A stretch of 64,000 bases of DNA from Chloroflexota bacterium (GCA_030613785.1 JAUWLF010000003.1:44393-108392), one strand, 5' to 3'. Shown: positions 1 to 9,964, numbered from the stretch's first letter. Translations and numbers: made by a program. Notes: generated by a model not told the origin, from the letters alone.

Positions 1-43
1 GCCCGATCACTTGCACAACCCTGCCCCGTATCTTGTCTGCCAT
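1..43 (-). CDS. atpD: ATP synthase F1 beta subunit, N-terminal 14 codons only (cut by window edge)
   Basis: The last gene of the ATP synthase operon enters the window with an ATG at 43 on the minus strand and reads MADKIRGRVVQVIG before the edge. This is the usual opening of the catalytic beta subunit, a short leader followed by the G-x-V-x-x-V-x-G strand of the N-terminal beta-barrel. A GGGAGG ribosome site lies about ten bases upstream. It follows atpG by 46 bases, the normal gamma-then-beta order. Nothing can be said about the catalytic part, which lies outside the window. Confidence 0.85.
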   Translation of the reverse strand, partial: MADKIRGRVVQVIG

Positions 44-89
44 CGCTACCTTATCCTCCCGGTAACAGTCATCATTCTTCCACACCGAC

Positions 90-968
90 TCAGCCAGCCA
101 TCGCCCGCGCCTTCGCCAGAGCCTCAGCACCTCCCGCGATATCCAACAACTCCTTCGTGATGGCCTCCTGACGAGCCCGGTTGTAGGTCAACGTCAAGTC
201 CTCCCCGAGGGCCTGAGCGTTCTCCGTCGCCGCACGCATAGCCACCATCCGCGCTGAATGCTCGCTCGCCTGAGCATCCAAGATGGCCTGATAGATCTGT
301 AGTACCGTGAACCCCTCCAAGACCTGGTCTAGCACTGTTTCAGGGTCCGGCTCGATGGTATACGCTATGGCCCCCGCTCCCTCGAGAGCTCCCGCTTCGA
401 TGGGCAACAGTTGTCGCGTCACCGGGCGCTGAACCACAGTATTGACGAAATGGGCATGAATCAGATAAACCTGATCGAAAGCCTCGCTGAGGAAATCATC
501 GATGGCCAACCGAGCGATGGGCGTAATCTCCCCCAGCGGCGGTTGATCGGGAATCCTCGAGAAGTCAGCAAGGATATCCGCACCACACCGAATCATGAAG
601 TCGCAGCCTTTTCGCCCAACACTGATGATGTGCACTGGAGCAGTCTCGCGACCCAGGAAAGCAACCGCCTCCCGTATGACATTGGTGGGCAAACCACCGC
701 ACAACCCCTGGTCCGGTGTGATGAGAACCAAGCCAGTGTTCCTCACAGTCCGCTTTTCCAACAAGGGATGCAGGACTTTCCCCGCCCCCGGCTGGCTGGC
801 AAGATAGGTGAGGATCTCCCACGCCCTCTCGGCATAAGGACGAGAGGCGAGGGTCCGCTCTTGAGCCCGCCGCATCTTGGAGGCAGATACAGCCTCCATG
901 GCCCGCGTAACCTGGCCGATGCTTCTGACACTGCGAATCCGTCTCAGTATCTCACGTGCTGTGGCCAA
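90..968 (-). CDS. atpG: ATP synthase F1 gamma subunit
   Basis: 292 aa, the usual length for the central rotor shaft of F1. The N-terminal helix carries the family signature (SIGQVTRAMEAVSASKMRRA, about residues 16-35). The C-terminal helix (YNRARQEAITKELLDIAGGA) is the most conserved part of gamma and packs inside the alpha3beta3 ring. The middle holds the Rossmann-like domain with a PDQGLCGGLPTN stretch, matching the family's GLCGxxN loop. It sits between atpA and atpD, as in most bacteria, and is transcribed with them. Confidence 0.96.
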   Translation of the reverse strand: MATAREILRRIRSVRSIGQVTRAMEAVSASKMRRAQERTLASRPYAERAWEILTYLASQPGAGKVLHPLLEKRTVRNTGLVLITPDQGLCGGLPTNVIREAVAFLGRETAPVHIISVGRKGCDFMIRCGADILADFSRIPDQPPLGEITPIARLAIDDFLSEAFDQVYLIHAHFVNTVVQRPVTRQLLPIEAGALEGAGAIAYTIEPDPETVLDQVLEGFTVLQIYQAILDAQASEHSARMVAMRAATENAQALGEDLTLTYNRARQEAITKELLDIAGGAEALAKARAMAG

Positions 969-1051
969 CTCGACTCCTCGCTGACTCGTCAGCTACCAGT
1001 TGTCATGCCGATACTCGAATCGCTCGGCGTCCAAGACCTAGTGCTGCCACG

Positions 1052-2563
1052 CTACCACGACGCAGACTCCTGGTACTCCAGAAGGACCTCACGTACCCTG
1101 TTCTCGGTCTCCTGGTCCAACTCCTCCGTCTCCATGATCCGACGCCCGATGTCCGGATGGACCGAATCCATGAAGCGGAGCAGCCCATCCGCCCAGTCCC
1201 TCATCTTGTCAATGGGAACTTGGTCTGCATAGTCGTTGGTGACGGCGTAGATGAGCATCACCTGGTGATCCAGAGGCACCGGCACGTATTGAGGCTGCTT
1301 CAGTATCTCCGTCAGTCGTTGCCCTCGCTCCAACTGATCCCTGGTAGCCTTGTCCAGGTCTGACCCGAATTGTGCGAAAGCGGCCAATTCGCGAAACTGG
1401 GCAAGTTCCAGGCGCAACCTGCCCGCCACATTCTTCATCACCTTGGTCTGCGCCTTGCCGCCTACGCGAGAGACGGACAGACCCACATTGATCGCCGGCC
1501 GAATGCCCGCATAAAAGAGGTCACTTTCAAGGTACAGTTGTCCGTCAGTGATGGAGATGATGTTGGTAGGAATGTAGGTCGTGATATCGCCTAACTGGGT
1601 CTCGATGATGGGTAGAGCCGTCAGGCTACCACCGCCGAAGTCTGGATGCATCTTGGCCGATCTCTCAAGCAGACGAGAGTGAAGGTAGAACACATCACCA
1701 GGATACGCCTCCCGACCCGGAGGACGCCGCAAGAGCAATGATACCTGGCGATACGCCCAGGCGTGTTTTGTCAGATCATCGTAGATGATCAAGGCGTCCT
1801 TGCCCTGCTCCATGAACTCCTCTCCCATGGAGCAGCCCGCATAGGGTGCAATGTACTGCAAGGAGGCTGGTTCCGAGGCCGAGGCGACGACCACAACGGT
1901 ATGATCCATAGCCTCATGCTGCTCCAATGTCGCCACCACCTGAGCCACATTGGACCGCTTCTGACCTATGGCCACATAGATACAGGTCAGATCCTTGTCC
2001 TTCTGGTTGATAATAGTGTCGAGAGCGAGCGCGCTCTTGCCTGTTTGACGATCACCGATAATGAGTTCCCGCTGTCCGCGACCGATAGGGAACATAGAAT
2101 CAATGGCTTTGATGCCCGTCTGAACCGGTCTGTTGACCGACTCGCGCACGGTCACGTTAGGAGCGATTCTCTCTATGGGGCGAAATACATCGGAGTCGAT
2201 GGGTCCCTTGCCGTCGATGGGCATGCCCAGGGCGTCTACCACTCGGCCGATGAGGGCGTCACCGACGGGCACAGAGACGATGCGACCCGTTACGCGCACC
2301 TCGTCGCCCTCCTCTATGTCGGTGTAATCCCCCATAATGATGATCCCGACCTGGTCCCGCTCCAGGTTGAAGGCCATGCCCAGAACACCGCTCTTGGTGA
2401 ACTCGACCAACTCGCTCGCCATCACGGTCGCCAGACCCGTGCACCTGGCGATACCATCACCTACCTCGACCACTGTGCCTACATCTATGGCCTTGAGGGG
2501 AGCCTCGAAAACCTCGATTTGCCGCCTGAGAGCAGCGGCAACATCATCCACTTGTGAGGCCAT
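1052..2563 (-). CDS. atpA: ATP synthase F1 alpha subunit
   Basis: 503 aa. This is the non-catalytic nucleotide-binding subunit of F1. The P-loop [11 protein letters not shown] is near residue 170, the alpha-specific Gln-containing form, followed by [10 protein letters not shown] and the conserved [20 protein letters not shown] stretch. The N-terminal helix and beta-barrel ([16 protein letters not shown]) are complete. The frame is open two codons further upstream (GTG GTG ATG). The ATG at 2563 is preferred because GAGGAGG lies 6-8 bases before it. A 140-base spacer separates it from the short delta gene upstream; no gene is seen in that spacer. Confidence 0.96.
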   Translation of the reverse strand: MASQVDDVAAALRRQIEVFEAPLKAIDVGTVVEVGDGIARCTGLATVMASELVEFTKSGVLGMAFNLERDQVGIIIMGDYTDIEEGDEVRVTGRIVSVPVGDALIGRVVDALGMPIDGKGPIDSDVFRPIERIAPNVTVRESVNRPVQTGIKAIDSMFPIGRGQRELIIGDRQTGKSALALDTIINQKDKDLTCIYVAIGQKRSNVAQVVATLEQHEAMDHTVVVVASASEPASLQYIAPYAGCSMGEEFMEQGKDALIIYDDLTKHAWAYRQVSLLLRRPPGREAYPGDVFYLHSRLLERSAKMHPDFGGGSLTALPIIETQLGDITTYIPTNIISITDGQLYLESDLFYAGIRPAINVGLSVSRVGGKAQTKVMKNVAGRLRLELAQFRELAAFAQFGSDLDKATRDQLERGQRLTEILKQPQYVPVPLDHQVMLIYAVTNDYADQVPIDKMRDWADGLLRFMDSVHPDIGRRIMETEELDQETENRVREVLLEYQESASW

Positions 2564-2703
2564 CACCACCTCCTCGCTTCCCTGTCATGGTTCTTGATAC
2601 CAAAGGATGTTCACCCGACCGTCCTTGACAGTCAGTAGGGAGACCCAGCTACGTTAGAGCCGTCCCCTGAATGCTGTAGTGCAAACCCGCCGAGCGGTCA
2701 CAC

Positions 2704-2958
2704 CTATCGGCCCTGGGCCAGAGTCTCCGCAAGGGCATCCAGCTTGCCCTTCACGCTGCCATCTATCATCTGGTCGCCGACGCGGACAACGACCCCGCCC
2801 AGAACAGCGGGCTCGACCTCGAAGGTTAGACCCAACCCCTGGCCGAATCGGGCTTCCAGTTTCCCGCGCAGGGCCGCTTGTTCCTCCTTGGTCAAAGGAA
2901 CAGCACTGCTCACTTTCACCGTCAGAGTTGGAGCTGTAGGTCGTGTGTCTTGGCTCAC
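2704..2958 (-). CDS. atpH: ATP synthase F1 delta subunit, C-terminal domain only
   Basis: 84 aa, against about 175-185 aa for ordinary delta/OSCP. What is present is the C-terminal delta domain: a V-S-S-A-V-P-L-T strand, a KEEQAALRGKLEARFG helix, then the family signature LGGVVVRVGDQMIDGSVKGK and a final helix. The six-helix N-terminal domain, which normally caps the alpha subunits, is absent. The start codon overlaps the atpF stop (ATGA, 2955-2958), so there is no room for an N-terminal half upstream, and b is normal length, so no b-delta fusion has taken it. The C-terminal domain is the part that contacts b. Confidence 0.85.
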   Translation of the reverse strand: MSQDTRPTAPTLTVKVSSAVPLTKEEQAALRGKLEARFGQGLGLTFEVEPAVLGGVVVRVGDQMIDGSVKGKLDALAETLAQGR

Positions 2959-3449
2959 CCCAGATCACCTACCTCAGCAATGAACTCCTGAATCAAGCGT
3001 CGATGGGCTTGCTCATCAAGAGACTCGCCAACCACCTTGCCAGCGGCCGCCATAGCCAGATCCACTATCTGATCCTGGGCTCCGACCAAGGTTTGTCGCC
3101 GCAGAGCCTCCATGTCCTCCTCGGTCTTGGCGACTACTTCCTGCGCTTCCGCACGTGCCTTGGCCAGAATGTCCTCCCTCATCTTCTCGGCCTGCTCTGT
3201 CGCCTGAGCCACGATGGAGCGGCGCTCCTCTCTGGCCTCCTCTAGCTGCTTCTCGTATTCCTGCCTGGCCGCCTCCGCCTCGCTTCTCGCTCCCTCGGCT
3301 TCTTCCAAGTCGGTCTTGATCTTCTCACGACGCCTATCCAGCATCGTCACTATTGGCTTGTACAGAAACACCCGAAGGATGATCAGCAGCAGAACGAAGT
3401 TGACAATCTGCGACACCAGGTATCCCAGGTTGATTCCTAGTCCTTCCAA
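2955..3449 (-). CDS. atpF: ATP synthase Fo b subunit
   Basis: 164 aa, normal for the peripheral-stalk subunit. Residues 1-30 hold one membrane helix (LGYLVSQIVNFVLLLIILRV), followed by the short KPI segment and a long, highly charged coiled coil (DRRREKIKTDLEEAEGARSE onward) that forms the stator dimer. It overlaps atpH by four bases (ATGA), so b and the short delta are translationally coupled. No second b or b' gene is present, so a homodimer is likely. Confidence 0.94.
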   Translation of the reverse strand: MEGLGINLGYLVSQIVNFVLLLIILRVFLYKPIVTMLDRRREKIKTDLEEAEGARSEAEAARQEYEKQLEEAREERRSIVAQATEQAEKMREDILAKARAEAQEVVAKTEEDMEALRRQTLVGAQDQIVDLAMAAAGKVVGESLDEQAHRRLIQEFIAEVGDLG

Positions 3450-3522
3450 TATTCAGCCTCCTTTCACCCACGGTGGCCCGAACCGTACCTGTCAGCGGAG
3501 ATAGGTGACCACAGAGGATCTC

Positions 3523-4765
<1,243 letters not shown>

Positions 4766-4776
4766 AACGTACCTCC

Positions 4777-5034
4777 TCAGTCTTTCCCGATCGAGGATTC
4801 CCCTGAGGTTCCCTCAAGGGCCCACATCACAAGACGAGCAACGCTCCAGCCTCCACCAGATATTCCGAACAGCATGAAAACCAAAGTGAAAGTGGGTGAG
4901 GTGTCGAATCTGGCATCTATCCACCGTCCGACAACAAGGCCAATCAGGATGAAAACGACTATGGTTATGCCCACTTGACCGACCAAGCTCAAGAGGCGTA
5001 TGTTCACTCCCCGATCCACACTCGTCTCCGCCAA
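4777..5034 (-). CDS. AtpZ/AtpI-like small membrane protein
   Basis: 85 aa with two membrane helices (GQVGITIVVFILIGLVVGRW and FTLVFMLFGISGGGWSVARL). The glycine-rich first helix, the GRWIDARF turn and the position as first gene of the ATP synthase operon fit the AtpZ/AtpI family (putative F0F1-ATPase subunit, Mg2+/Ca2+-transporter-like). AtpI-type proteins help assemble the c-ring. It is followed directly by atpB. Which of the two families it belongs to cannot be settled by eye. Confidence 0.75.
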   Translation of the reverse strand: MAETSVDRGVNIRLLSLVGQVGITIVVFILIGLVVGRWIDARFDTSPTFTLVFMLFGISGGGWSVARLVMWALEGTSGESSIGKD

Positions 5035-5091
5035 ACGCGCGCCCCAAGAATCTTGATTGCAGACCTCACCTACAATGGGAAAAACCGCACT

Positions 5092-5120
5092 ATTCTAGTA
5101 TACCTGCAAACACTTGTCAA
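5092..5120 (-). promoter_or_regulatory. Sigma-70-type promoter of the ATP synthase operon
   Basis: Reading the minus strand, a perfect TTGACA (5115-5120) is followed after exactly 17 bases by TAGAAT (5092-5097). It lies about 60 bases upstream of the AtpZ-like gene, the first gene of the operon. The same TTGACA-N17 architecture recurs at several other operons in this window. Confidence 0.7.
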
Positions 5121-5172
5121 GCAACGGACGCCCCGATTTGAATCCGACATACTTCGTGCGAAGACAAACAGC

Positions 5173-5550
5173 CTAGCCCTCGCTTCGTCGAATGGTGACC
5201 TGAGTGCCATCCTTGACCGCCTTGAATGCTGTGGCATCGCCAAGGATCCGGCCAAAGATGGTCACCGCACTAGCCGGGCGTATCTCGTCACCTTTGCTGG
5301 CGGGGGTGGGGCCAAAGAAGATACAGAAAGCTCGCCCCGGCGGCCAGTAACCCAGCTCACCTAGCTGCACCACTTCCTGGCCGTCCTCCAACTCCAACGT
5401 AAGGGGGATCGAGAAGTATATCTCGTCCCCCCAGGTATTCGCCGTCCCCTCGATGGGTAGGGCATCCCAGATGGCCTCTGCCGTCTCGCTCTGGTCCAAC
5501 TCCGCCTCGGCAGTGATCTCGCCGGCCACTATCTCAATTCGTCGGACCAT
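5173..5550 (-). CDS. Cyclophilin-like (TM1367-type) beta-barrel protein
   Basis: 125 aa. The sequence has the features of the small cyclophilin-like family typified by TM1367: an opening I-x-I-x-x-G-x-I-x-A-E-A-x-L strand, the A-x-A-I-W-D-A-L-P-I segment, TWGDEIYFSIP, a LGELGYWPPGRAFCIFFGPTP stretch and a final FGRILGD turn. Members are expected to fold like cyclophilins but lack the prolyl-isomerase active site, and their function is unknown. The gene stands alone upstream (with respect to transcription) of the ATP synthase promoter; no functional link is implied. Confidence 0.75.
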   Translation of the reverse strand: MVRRIEIVAGEITAEAELDQSETAEAIWDALPIEGTANTWGDEIYFSIPLTLELEDGQEVVQLGELGYWPPGRAFCIFFGPTPASKGDEIRPASAVTIFGRILGDATAFKAVKDGTQVTIRRSEG

Positions 5551-5578
5551 TTTCAGAACCTACCAGTTGTGCTATAAT
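5550..5578 (+). promoter_or_regulatory. Possible promoter for the radical SAM gene
   Basis: A perfect TATAAT (5573-5578) has TTTTCA (5550-5555) 17 bases upstream, four of six matches to the -35 consensus. It would start transcription about 150 bases before the radical SAM gene. It overlaps the start of the divergent cyclophilin-like gene. Confidence 0.4.
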
Positions 5579-5736
5579 CGTCGCAGATGGCGAGATTGAG
5601 TGAAGGGCCGCACGAGGCAATTCAGCCTACCCTCTGTCACATCGCCGCATATTATATCGCATCCAACTTCAATTGACCAGCGGGTCGTGAAACCTGTCAG
5701 TGGCCAGCCGCCAAGACGCAGTCGCGGGAGGATACA

Positions 5737-6495
5737 ATGCCAGTCCTGGACTTACAGAGTGACGTCATCTACGGCCCGATCAATTCCCGACGGCTAGGTC
5801 GTTCTCTAGGCATCAATCTCCTACCCATAACCCACAAGCTGTGCACCTTTGACTGCATCTACTGCCAGTATGGAAGCTCACAGACCGCATCCTTGACCGA
5901 GAGTGAGACGGGCTTCCCCTCGGTCGACGAGGTGTTGCGAAAGGTAGAGACAGCCCTGGGCCAGCAGCCGGCTCCAGACTACTTGACTTTCTCAGGCAAC
6001 GGTGAGCCGACACTGCACCCCTACTTCCCGGAAATCGTGGCGGAAGTGCGTCGACTGAGGGATCGCCTCTGTCCTGACACCAGACTGGCCATCCTCTCCA
6101 ATTCCTCCAGAGTCTCCGAGCCCGAGATCAAGAAGGCCGTGGAGCAGCTGGACGATCCGATCATGAAGTTGGATGCTGGTGACCCTGAGACCCTCGCGAG
6201 CATAAATCGTCCCCTGGCCGGCGTCGCCTTCGAGGAGATAATTGCTGGCCTGCGGGCCATGCCACGATTGATCATCCAGAGCATGATCGTCACCGGGCCG
6301 GTTCAGAACGTCGAGGGTGAGGCCCATGAGACCTGGCTCAAAGCACTTGTCTATTTGGCCCCACAAAGGGTGCAGATATACAGCGCCGAGCGTCCTGCGG
6401 CGGAGACAGGGGTGGAAAGAGTGCCAAGACAAGTCCTGAAACGGTTGGCCCGCAACGCGGAGCAGAGAACCGGTGTCTCAGTGACGGCGTACTAG
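5737..6495 (+). CDS. Radical SAM protein (COG0731-like)
   Basis: 252 aa. The 4Fe-4S/SAM motif is C36-x3-C40-x2-C43 in KLCTFDCIYCQYG, followed by the glycine-containing strand YLTFSGNGEPTLHP typical of radical SAM barrels. The overall pattern (short N-terminus with GPINSRRLGRSLGINLLP, then the cluster motif) matches the small radical SAM proteins grouped with the wyosine synthase family COG0731. Bacterial members have no established reaction. Start chosen at ATG 5737 with GGGAGGA 5-10 bases upstream. It is 37 bases from the glycosyltransferase gene and probably cotranscribed. Confidence 0.8.
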   Translation: MPVLDLQSDVIYGPINSRRLGRSLGINLLPITHKLCTFDCIYCQYGSSQTASLTESETGFPSVDEVLRKVETALGQQPAPDYLTFSGNGEPTLHPYFPEIVAEVRRLRDRLCPDTRLAILSNSSRVSEPEIKKAVEQLDDPIMKLDAGDPETLASINRPLAGVAFEEIIAGLRAMPRLIIQSMIVTGPVQNVEGEAHETWLKALVYLAPQRVQIYSAERPAAETGVERVPRQVLKRLARNAEQRTGVSVTAY

Positions 6496-6532
6496 GATGT
6501 CCTGACGTCCCTCTCGCTCGAAGGAAGAACCT

Positions 6533-7645
6533 GTGAGAGTCCTGCACCTGTACAAAGACTACTATCCTGTTGTGGGGGGCATCGAGAACCACATCAGGAT
6601 GCTGGCGGAAGGGACGGTGAGACGAGGGGTGGAGGTCACCGTCCTCGTCACCAACCCCACCGCTCAGACCCAGGTGCGAGAGATAGATGGGCTGAAGCTG
6701 ATCAAAGCTGGACGGCTGGCGACTTTCTCTTCCACCCCTCTGAGCTTCAGCCTTTTCTCGTGGGTGAGGCGTTTGAAACCTGATATCACCCACCTGCACT
6801 TCCCATATCCCTGGGGCGAGATCGCCCACCTGATTCTCGGGCGCGCCCCAAAGACCGTCATCACCTACCACAGCGACATCGTCCGCCAGAAGAACCTCCT
6901 GAAGCTGTACAGGCCGGTCCTGGGGCGGCTCCTGGCAAGGGCCGACCGCATCATCGCCACCAGTCCCAACTACATCCATAGTTCACCTCACCTGAGCAAG
7001 GTAGCCGACAAGTGCTTCGTCATACCATTGGGAGTGGACGTTGAACCGTTCTTGAAGGCGAGAACGGAGGCGGTGAGGGGTCTGAGGGGCGAGCACCAGC
7101 CTCCCCTACTGCTCTTTGTGGGGTTGCTCCGTTACTACAAAGGGCTGGAGTATCTCATCAGAGCAATGACGCATGTCAACGCCCGCCTTTTGGTTGTGGG
7201 TTCTGGTCCCATGGCCGAGCAATGGCGATCGCTGACGGCCAGCCTGCATCTCCAGGACAAGATCTTCTTCTTCGGTCGGGTAGAGAACGACGACCTGCCC
7301 ACCTACTATCAGGCCTGCGACCTCTTTGTCCTTCCCGCCTCCCATCGGAGCGAAGCCTTCGGCGCGGTCCAGGTGGAAGCGATGGCCTGCGGTAAGGCAG
7401 TCATCAGCACCGAGCTGGGCACTGGAACCTCGTACGTGAACGTTCACGGAGAGACAGGCCTGGTCGTCCCAGCCCGTGACACGGGAGCTCTGACCGCGGC
7501 AATCAACCGCTTGCTAAGCGACGAGGAACTGCGAACCGAGATGGGCAGAAAGGGCAGGGAACGGGCAAGGCGCGAGTTCTCTCACGAGATAATGGTAGAC
7601 CGAGTCCTGGCGCTATATGAGAGCCTGTACGAGAGTGGGGAATAA
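6533..7645 (+). CDS. GT4-family glycosyltransferase
   Basis: 370 aa, GT-B fold. The N-terminal half begins with a Rossmann strand and the glycine-rich YYPVVGGIENH segment. The C-terminal half opens with LLFVGLLRYYKGLEYLIRAM and contains the retaining-enzyme motif EAFGAVQVEAMACGKAVI near residue 275 (E-x7-E), which contacts the donor nucleotide-sugar. The family transfers sugars from NDP-sugar donors in polysaccharide or glycolipid synthesis; the sugar and acceptor are unknown. The start is a GTG with GAAGGAAG upstream. It is the first of a series of polysaccharide genes, interrupted by the repeat and toxin-antitoxin genes. Confidence 0.88.
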   Translation: MRVLHLYKDYYPVVGGIENHIRMLAEGTVRRGVEVTVLVTNPTAQTQVREIDGLKLIKAGRLATFSSTPLSFSLFSWVRRLKPDITHLHFPYPWGEIAHLILGRAPKTVITYHSDIVRQKNLLKLYRPVLGRLLARADRIIATSPNYIHSSPHLSKVADKCFVIPLGVDVEPFLKARTEAVRGLRGEHQPPLLLFVGLLRYYKGLEYLIRAMTHVNARLLVVGSGPMAEQWRSLTASLHLQDKIFFFGRVENDDLPTYYQACDLFVLPASHRSEAFGAVQVEAMACGKAVISTELGTGTSYVNVHGETGLVVPARDTGALTAAINRLLSDEELRTEMGRKGRERARREFSHEIMVDRVLALYESLYESGE

Positions 7646-7687
7646 GGACGCGCGCGGAAACAGGGGGTTTTGGGGCAGAGCCAACAA

Positions 7688-7720
7688 ATCCTTGCGAAGG
7701 TTTGAAACCTTCGCAAGGAT
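7688..7720. repeat. Perfect REP-like palindrome (type CTTGCGAAGG), copy 1
   Basis: Arms ATCCTTGCGAAGGTTT (7688-7703) and its exact reverse complement (7705-7720) are separated by one base. A near-identical palindrome, with CCTTGCGAAGG arms, is at 31992-32020. It lies 26 bases upstream of a truncated REP-associated transposase, the classic arrangement of REP/RAYT pairs. It may also act as a transcription terminator for the glycosyltransferase gene. Confidence 0.85.
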
Positions 7721-7745
7721 CACGTCTAGGGTCTGAGAACGACAA

Positions 7746-8036
7746 GTGCATCTGGCAGGTCACTACCATAACGTCTACAACCGGGGATTCAATCGCGAAC
7801 GCATCTTTGCCAATGACGGCAACTACGTGTTCCTGTTGCGGCGTGCCAAGTCGTTCCTGGCAGACTACCCGCTGAGCGTGATCGCCTACTGCCTGATGCC
7901 TAATCACTACCATTTCCTGCTACGGCCGGACGCGGATGGGACCCTCTCACGCTCTATCCAAGGCCTGTTCAACGGCCACGCCCAGCCGTTCAACAAGCAG
8001 CAGGGACGGAGTGTTGGATTGAGAACCAAACCATGA
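7746..8036 (+). pseudogene. Truncated REP-associated tyrosine transposase (Y1/IS200-like)
   Basis: 96 codons remain of a family that normally has roughly 150-240 aa. The start HYHNVYNRGFNRERIF and the HUH-type metal site CLMPNHYHFLLRPD are typical of RAYT/Y1 transposases. The sequence follows the family up to about GHAQPFNKQQGR and then diverges into unrelated residues and a stop. The catalytic-tyrosine region that should follow is missing, and I could not find it in another frame in the next 200 bases. Presumed inactive. Intact relatives mobilise palindromic REP elements such as the one immediately upstream. Confidence 0.75.
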
Positions 8037-8193
8037 CTCTCCTCAAGCATCTCCAAAGTGGCGAAGGTGACAGGCACAGCGCCCCCCTTTTCACTCTGAA
8101 ACGGGCGGATCGCAGGGTAGATGCCACATCCTGTTGGCCAGTGAACACGCCACATGGGATCTCGACGAAGACCATTACCCTGTTCTGGCAAGG

Positions 8194-8222
8194 TTGATTT
8201 TGGACGTCAGGTGGGCTATGAT
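8194..8222 (+). promoter_or_regulatory. Promoter of the MNT-HEPN pair
   Basis: TTGATT (8194-8199), a 17-base spacer and TATGAT (8217-8222) lie about 40 bases before the MNT gene. Five of six bases match each consensus hexamer. Confidence 0.5.
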
Positions 8223-8259
8223 TATCAAGCGATGGCAGCAGTGACTGGCGAGGGGCGAC

Positions 8260-8589
8260 ATGCGACGTTTGACCGCAGAAGAGCTTCAAGACAAACTCAC
8301 CAAGATCGTCGAGCAGATAAAGGAATACCATCCTCAGAAGGTAGTGCTCTTCGGCTCCTTCGCCAGAGGCGACTATCATGCTATGAGCGATGCCGATCTA
8401 CTGATCATCAAGGAGACCGACAAGCCGTTCCTCGCCCGCATCGGCGACGTCCTCGCCTTGTGCGACTATGATATCCCCCTGGAACCTCTGGTTTACACCC
8501 CACAAGAGCTAGAGCGGATGAGAAAGGAAGGCAACTCCTTCATAGAGGCTGCACTGAGAGAAGGGCTTGTTCTTTATGAACAACAATGA
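8260..8589 (+). CDS. MNT-domain minimal nucleotidyltransferase (antitoxin of HEPN/MNT pair)
   Basis: 109 aa. The nucleotidyltransferase motif G32-S33-x10-D44-x-D46 is intact (GSFARGDYHAMSDADLLI). In MntA/HepT-type modules this protein neutralises the HEPN partner by adding AMP to it. The partner gene overlaps its 3' end by 14 bases. A GAGGGG ribosome site precedes the ATG. The role as antitoxin is inferred from family and pairing. Confidence 0.82.
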   Translation: MRRLTAEELQDKLTKIVEQIKEYHPQKVVLFGSFARGDYHAMSDADLLIIKETDKPFLARIGDVLALCDYDIPLEPLVYTPQELERMRKEGNSFIEAALREGLVLYEQQ

Positions 8590-8989
8590 CCTGGAGGCGA
8601 CGCGCTGGCTCGAGCAGAGTAAGCATGACGCCAGAGCTGCTGACGTAAACAGGCGAGAGGGGTACCCTGAAATAGCTTGCTTTCTCACCCAGCAAGCGGC
8701 AGAGAAGGCCCTCAAGGCTTTCCTCTACCAGCAGGGCGAACGGCCGGTAATCGGTCACTCTGTGTATCTCCTATGTACGAAATGCCAGACGTACAAGGAG
8801 CAGTTCTCCTCGATCTTGGACACCTGCAAGGAGTTGGATCGGTACTACATCCCTACGCGATACCCAAACGGTCTTCCTGGTGGCATCCCCCACGACGTCT
8901 TTACAGACGCGCACGCCCGCGAGGCTTTGAAGATGCTAGAGCGAGTAATGGGGTTGGTCTCCAAGTCCATCGGCAAGCTTGAGGCCTGA
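8576..8989 (+). CDS. HEPN-domain protein (toxin-like partner of MNT)
   Basis: 137 aa, an all-helical HEPN protein: ATRWLEQSKHDARAA helix, then CFLTQQAAEKALKAFLYQQG, typical of PF05168-type HEPN. The R-x4-H motif of HEPN ribonucleases is present as RPVIGH, but the residue two after the His, a tyrosine in HepT where AMP is added, is Val here, with Tyr one position later (GHSVY). Whether it is an active RNase is therefore uncertain. ATG 8576 is preferred over a TTG three codons upstream. It overlaps the MNT gene, so the pair is translationally coupled. Confidence 0.78.
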   Translation: MNNNDLEATRWLEQSKHDARAADVNRREGYPEIACFLTQQAAEKALKAFLYQQGERPVIGHSVYLLCTKCQTYKEQFSSILDTCKELDRYYIPTRYPNGLPGGIPHDVFTDAHAREALKMLERVMGLVSKSIGKLEA

Positions 8990-8995
8990 CGGAGG

Positions 8996-9964
8996 ATGCG
9001 AGTTCTCATCACCGGCGGAGCGGGCTACATAGGTTCGCACTTGGCCGACAGATTGCTGGCCGAGGGGCACCACGTTGTCGCCTTGGACAACCTCTCTCTG
9101 GGCAAGATAGCCAATATCCAGCACAACCTGGAGCACCCGGGTTTCCGTTTCGTGGAAGGAGATATCCTCGATAAGCGCCTGATGGAGCAACTCATAGAGG
9201 AATGTGAGATCATCTATCACTTGGCGGCCGTGGTAGGGGTCAAACACGTGGTGTCGGATCCTTTGCAGGCGATGATGACCAACGTCTGGGGCACAGGAGT
9301 GGTTCTCCAGTCGGCGTGCGACCATCAACGGAAAGTGGTCTTGGCCTCATCCTCGGAGGTGTACGGCAAGACCATGAAGTCCGCCTTGGCCGAGGACGAC
9401 GACCGGGTTCAAGGATCGACGCAGGTATCTCGCTGGTGCTACTCCACGGCAAAAGCGCTGGATGAGCACCTGGCTCTGGCCTACCATCGTCAGCGGCAGC
9501 TCCCCGTGGTGATCATCCGTTACTTCAATTCCTACGGACCCCGGCTGGATCCCCAGGGCTACGGCAGCGTGGTGGCAAAGTTCGCCAACCAGGCTCTCGA
9601 CGATCAATCAATCACTGTTCATGGCGATGGACAGCAGACCCGCTCCTTCACCTACGTTGACGACACTGTGCAAGGATCGGTGCTGGCCGGCACGGTTGAG
9701 GCTGCCAACGGGGAAGTACTGAACATCGCCAGGGCGGAAGAGACCTCCATCCTTCGACTCGCCGAGATGATCAAAGACATGACGGGCTCCTCGTCGGACA
9801 TCGTCCATCTGCCGCACGAGCGCGAGTATGGCGAGAATTTCGAGGATACCAGTCGCCGTGTGCCTTCCGTGGAGAAGGCTGAGCGGATTCTCGGTTTCAA
9901 GGCGGAAGTGCCCTTGGCGAAGGGCTTGGAGCAGACGATAGGTTGGTTCAGGAACCAGAGATGA
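8996..9964 (+). CDS. NAD-dependent sugar-nucleotide epimerase/dehydratase (extended SDR)
   Basis: 322 aa. The N-terminal NAD(P) motif is ITGGAGYIGSH (G-x-x-G-x-x-G). The catalytic Y-x3-K is YSTAK near residue 149, preceded by the SSSEVYG serine motif. The sequence RYFNSYGPRLDP and the DGQQTRSFTYVDD segment are typical of UDP-glucuronate decarboxylase/UDP-glucose 4-epimerase relatives. The exact substrate is not clear. It starts six bases after the HEPN gene and overlaps the next SDR gene by four bases (ATGA), which begins the polysaccharide operon. Confidence 0.85.
   Translation: MRVLITGGAGYIGSHLADRLLAEGHHVVALDNLSLGKIANIQHNLEHPGFRFVEGDILDKRLMEQLIEECEIIYHLAAVVGVKHVVSDPLQAMMTNVWGTGVVLQSACDHQRKVVLASSSEVYGKTMKSALAEDDDRVQGSTQVSRWCYSTAKALDEHLALAYHRQRQLPVVIIRYFNSYGPRLDPQGYGSVVAKFANQALDDQSITVHGDGQQTRSFTYVDDTVQGSVLAGTVEAANGEVLNIARAEETSILRLAEMIKDMTGSSSDIVHLPHEREYGENFEDTSRRVPSVEKAERILGFKAEVPLAKGLEQTIGWFRNQR

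Noticed and set aside
1763..2557. 264-codon plus-strand open frame antisense to atpA
   Set aside because: It lies wholly inside the well-supported alpha-subunit gene and its translation has no family-like sequence.
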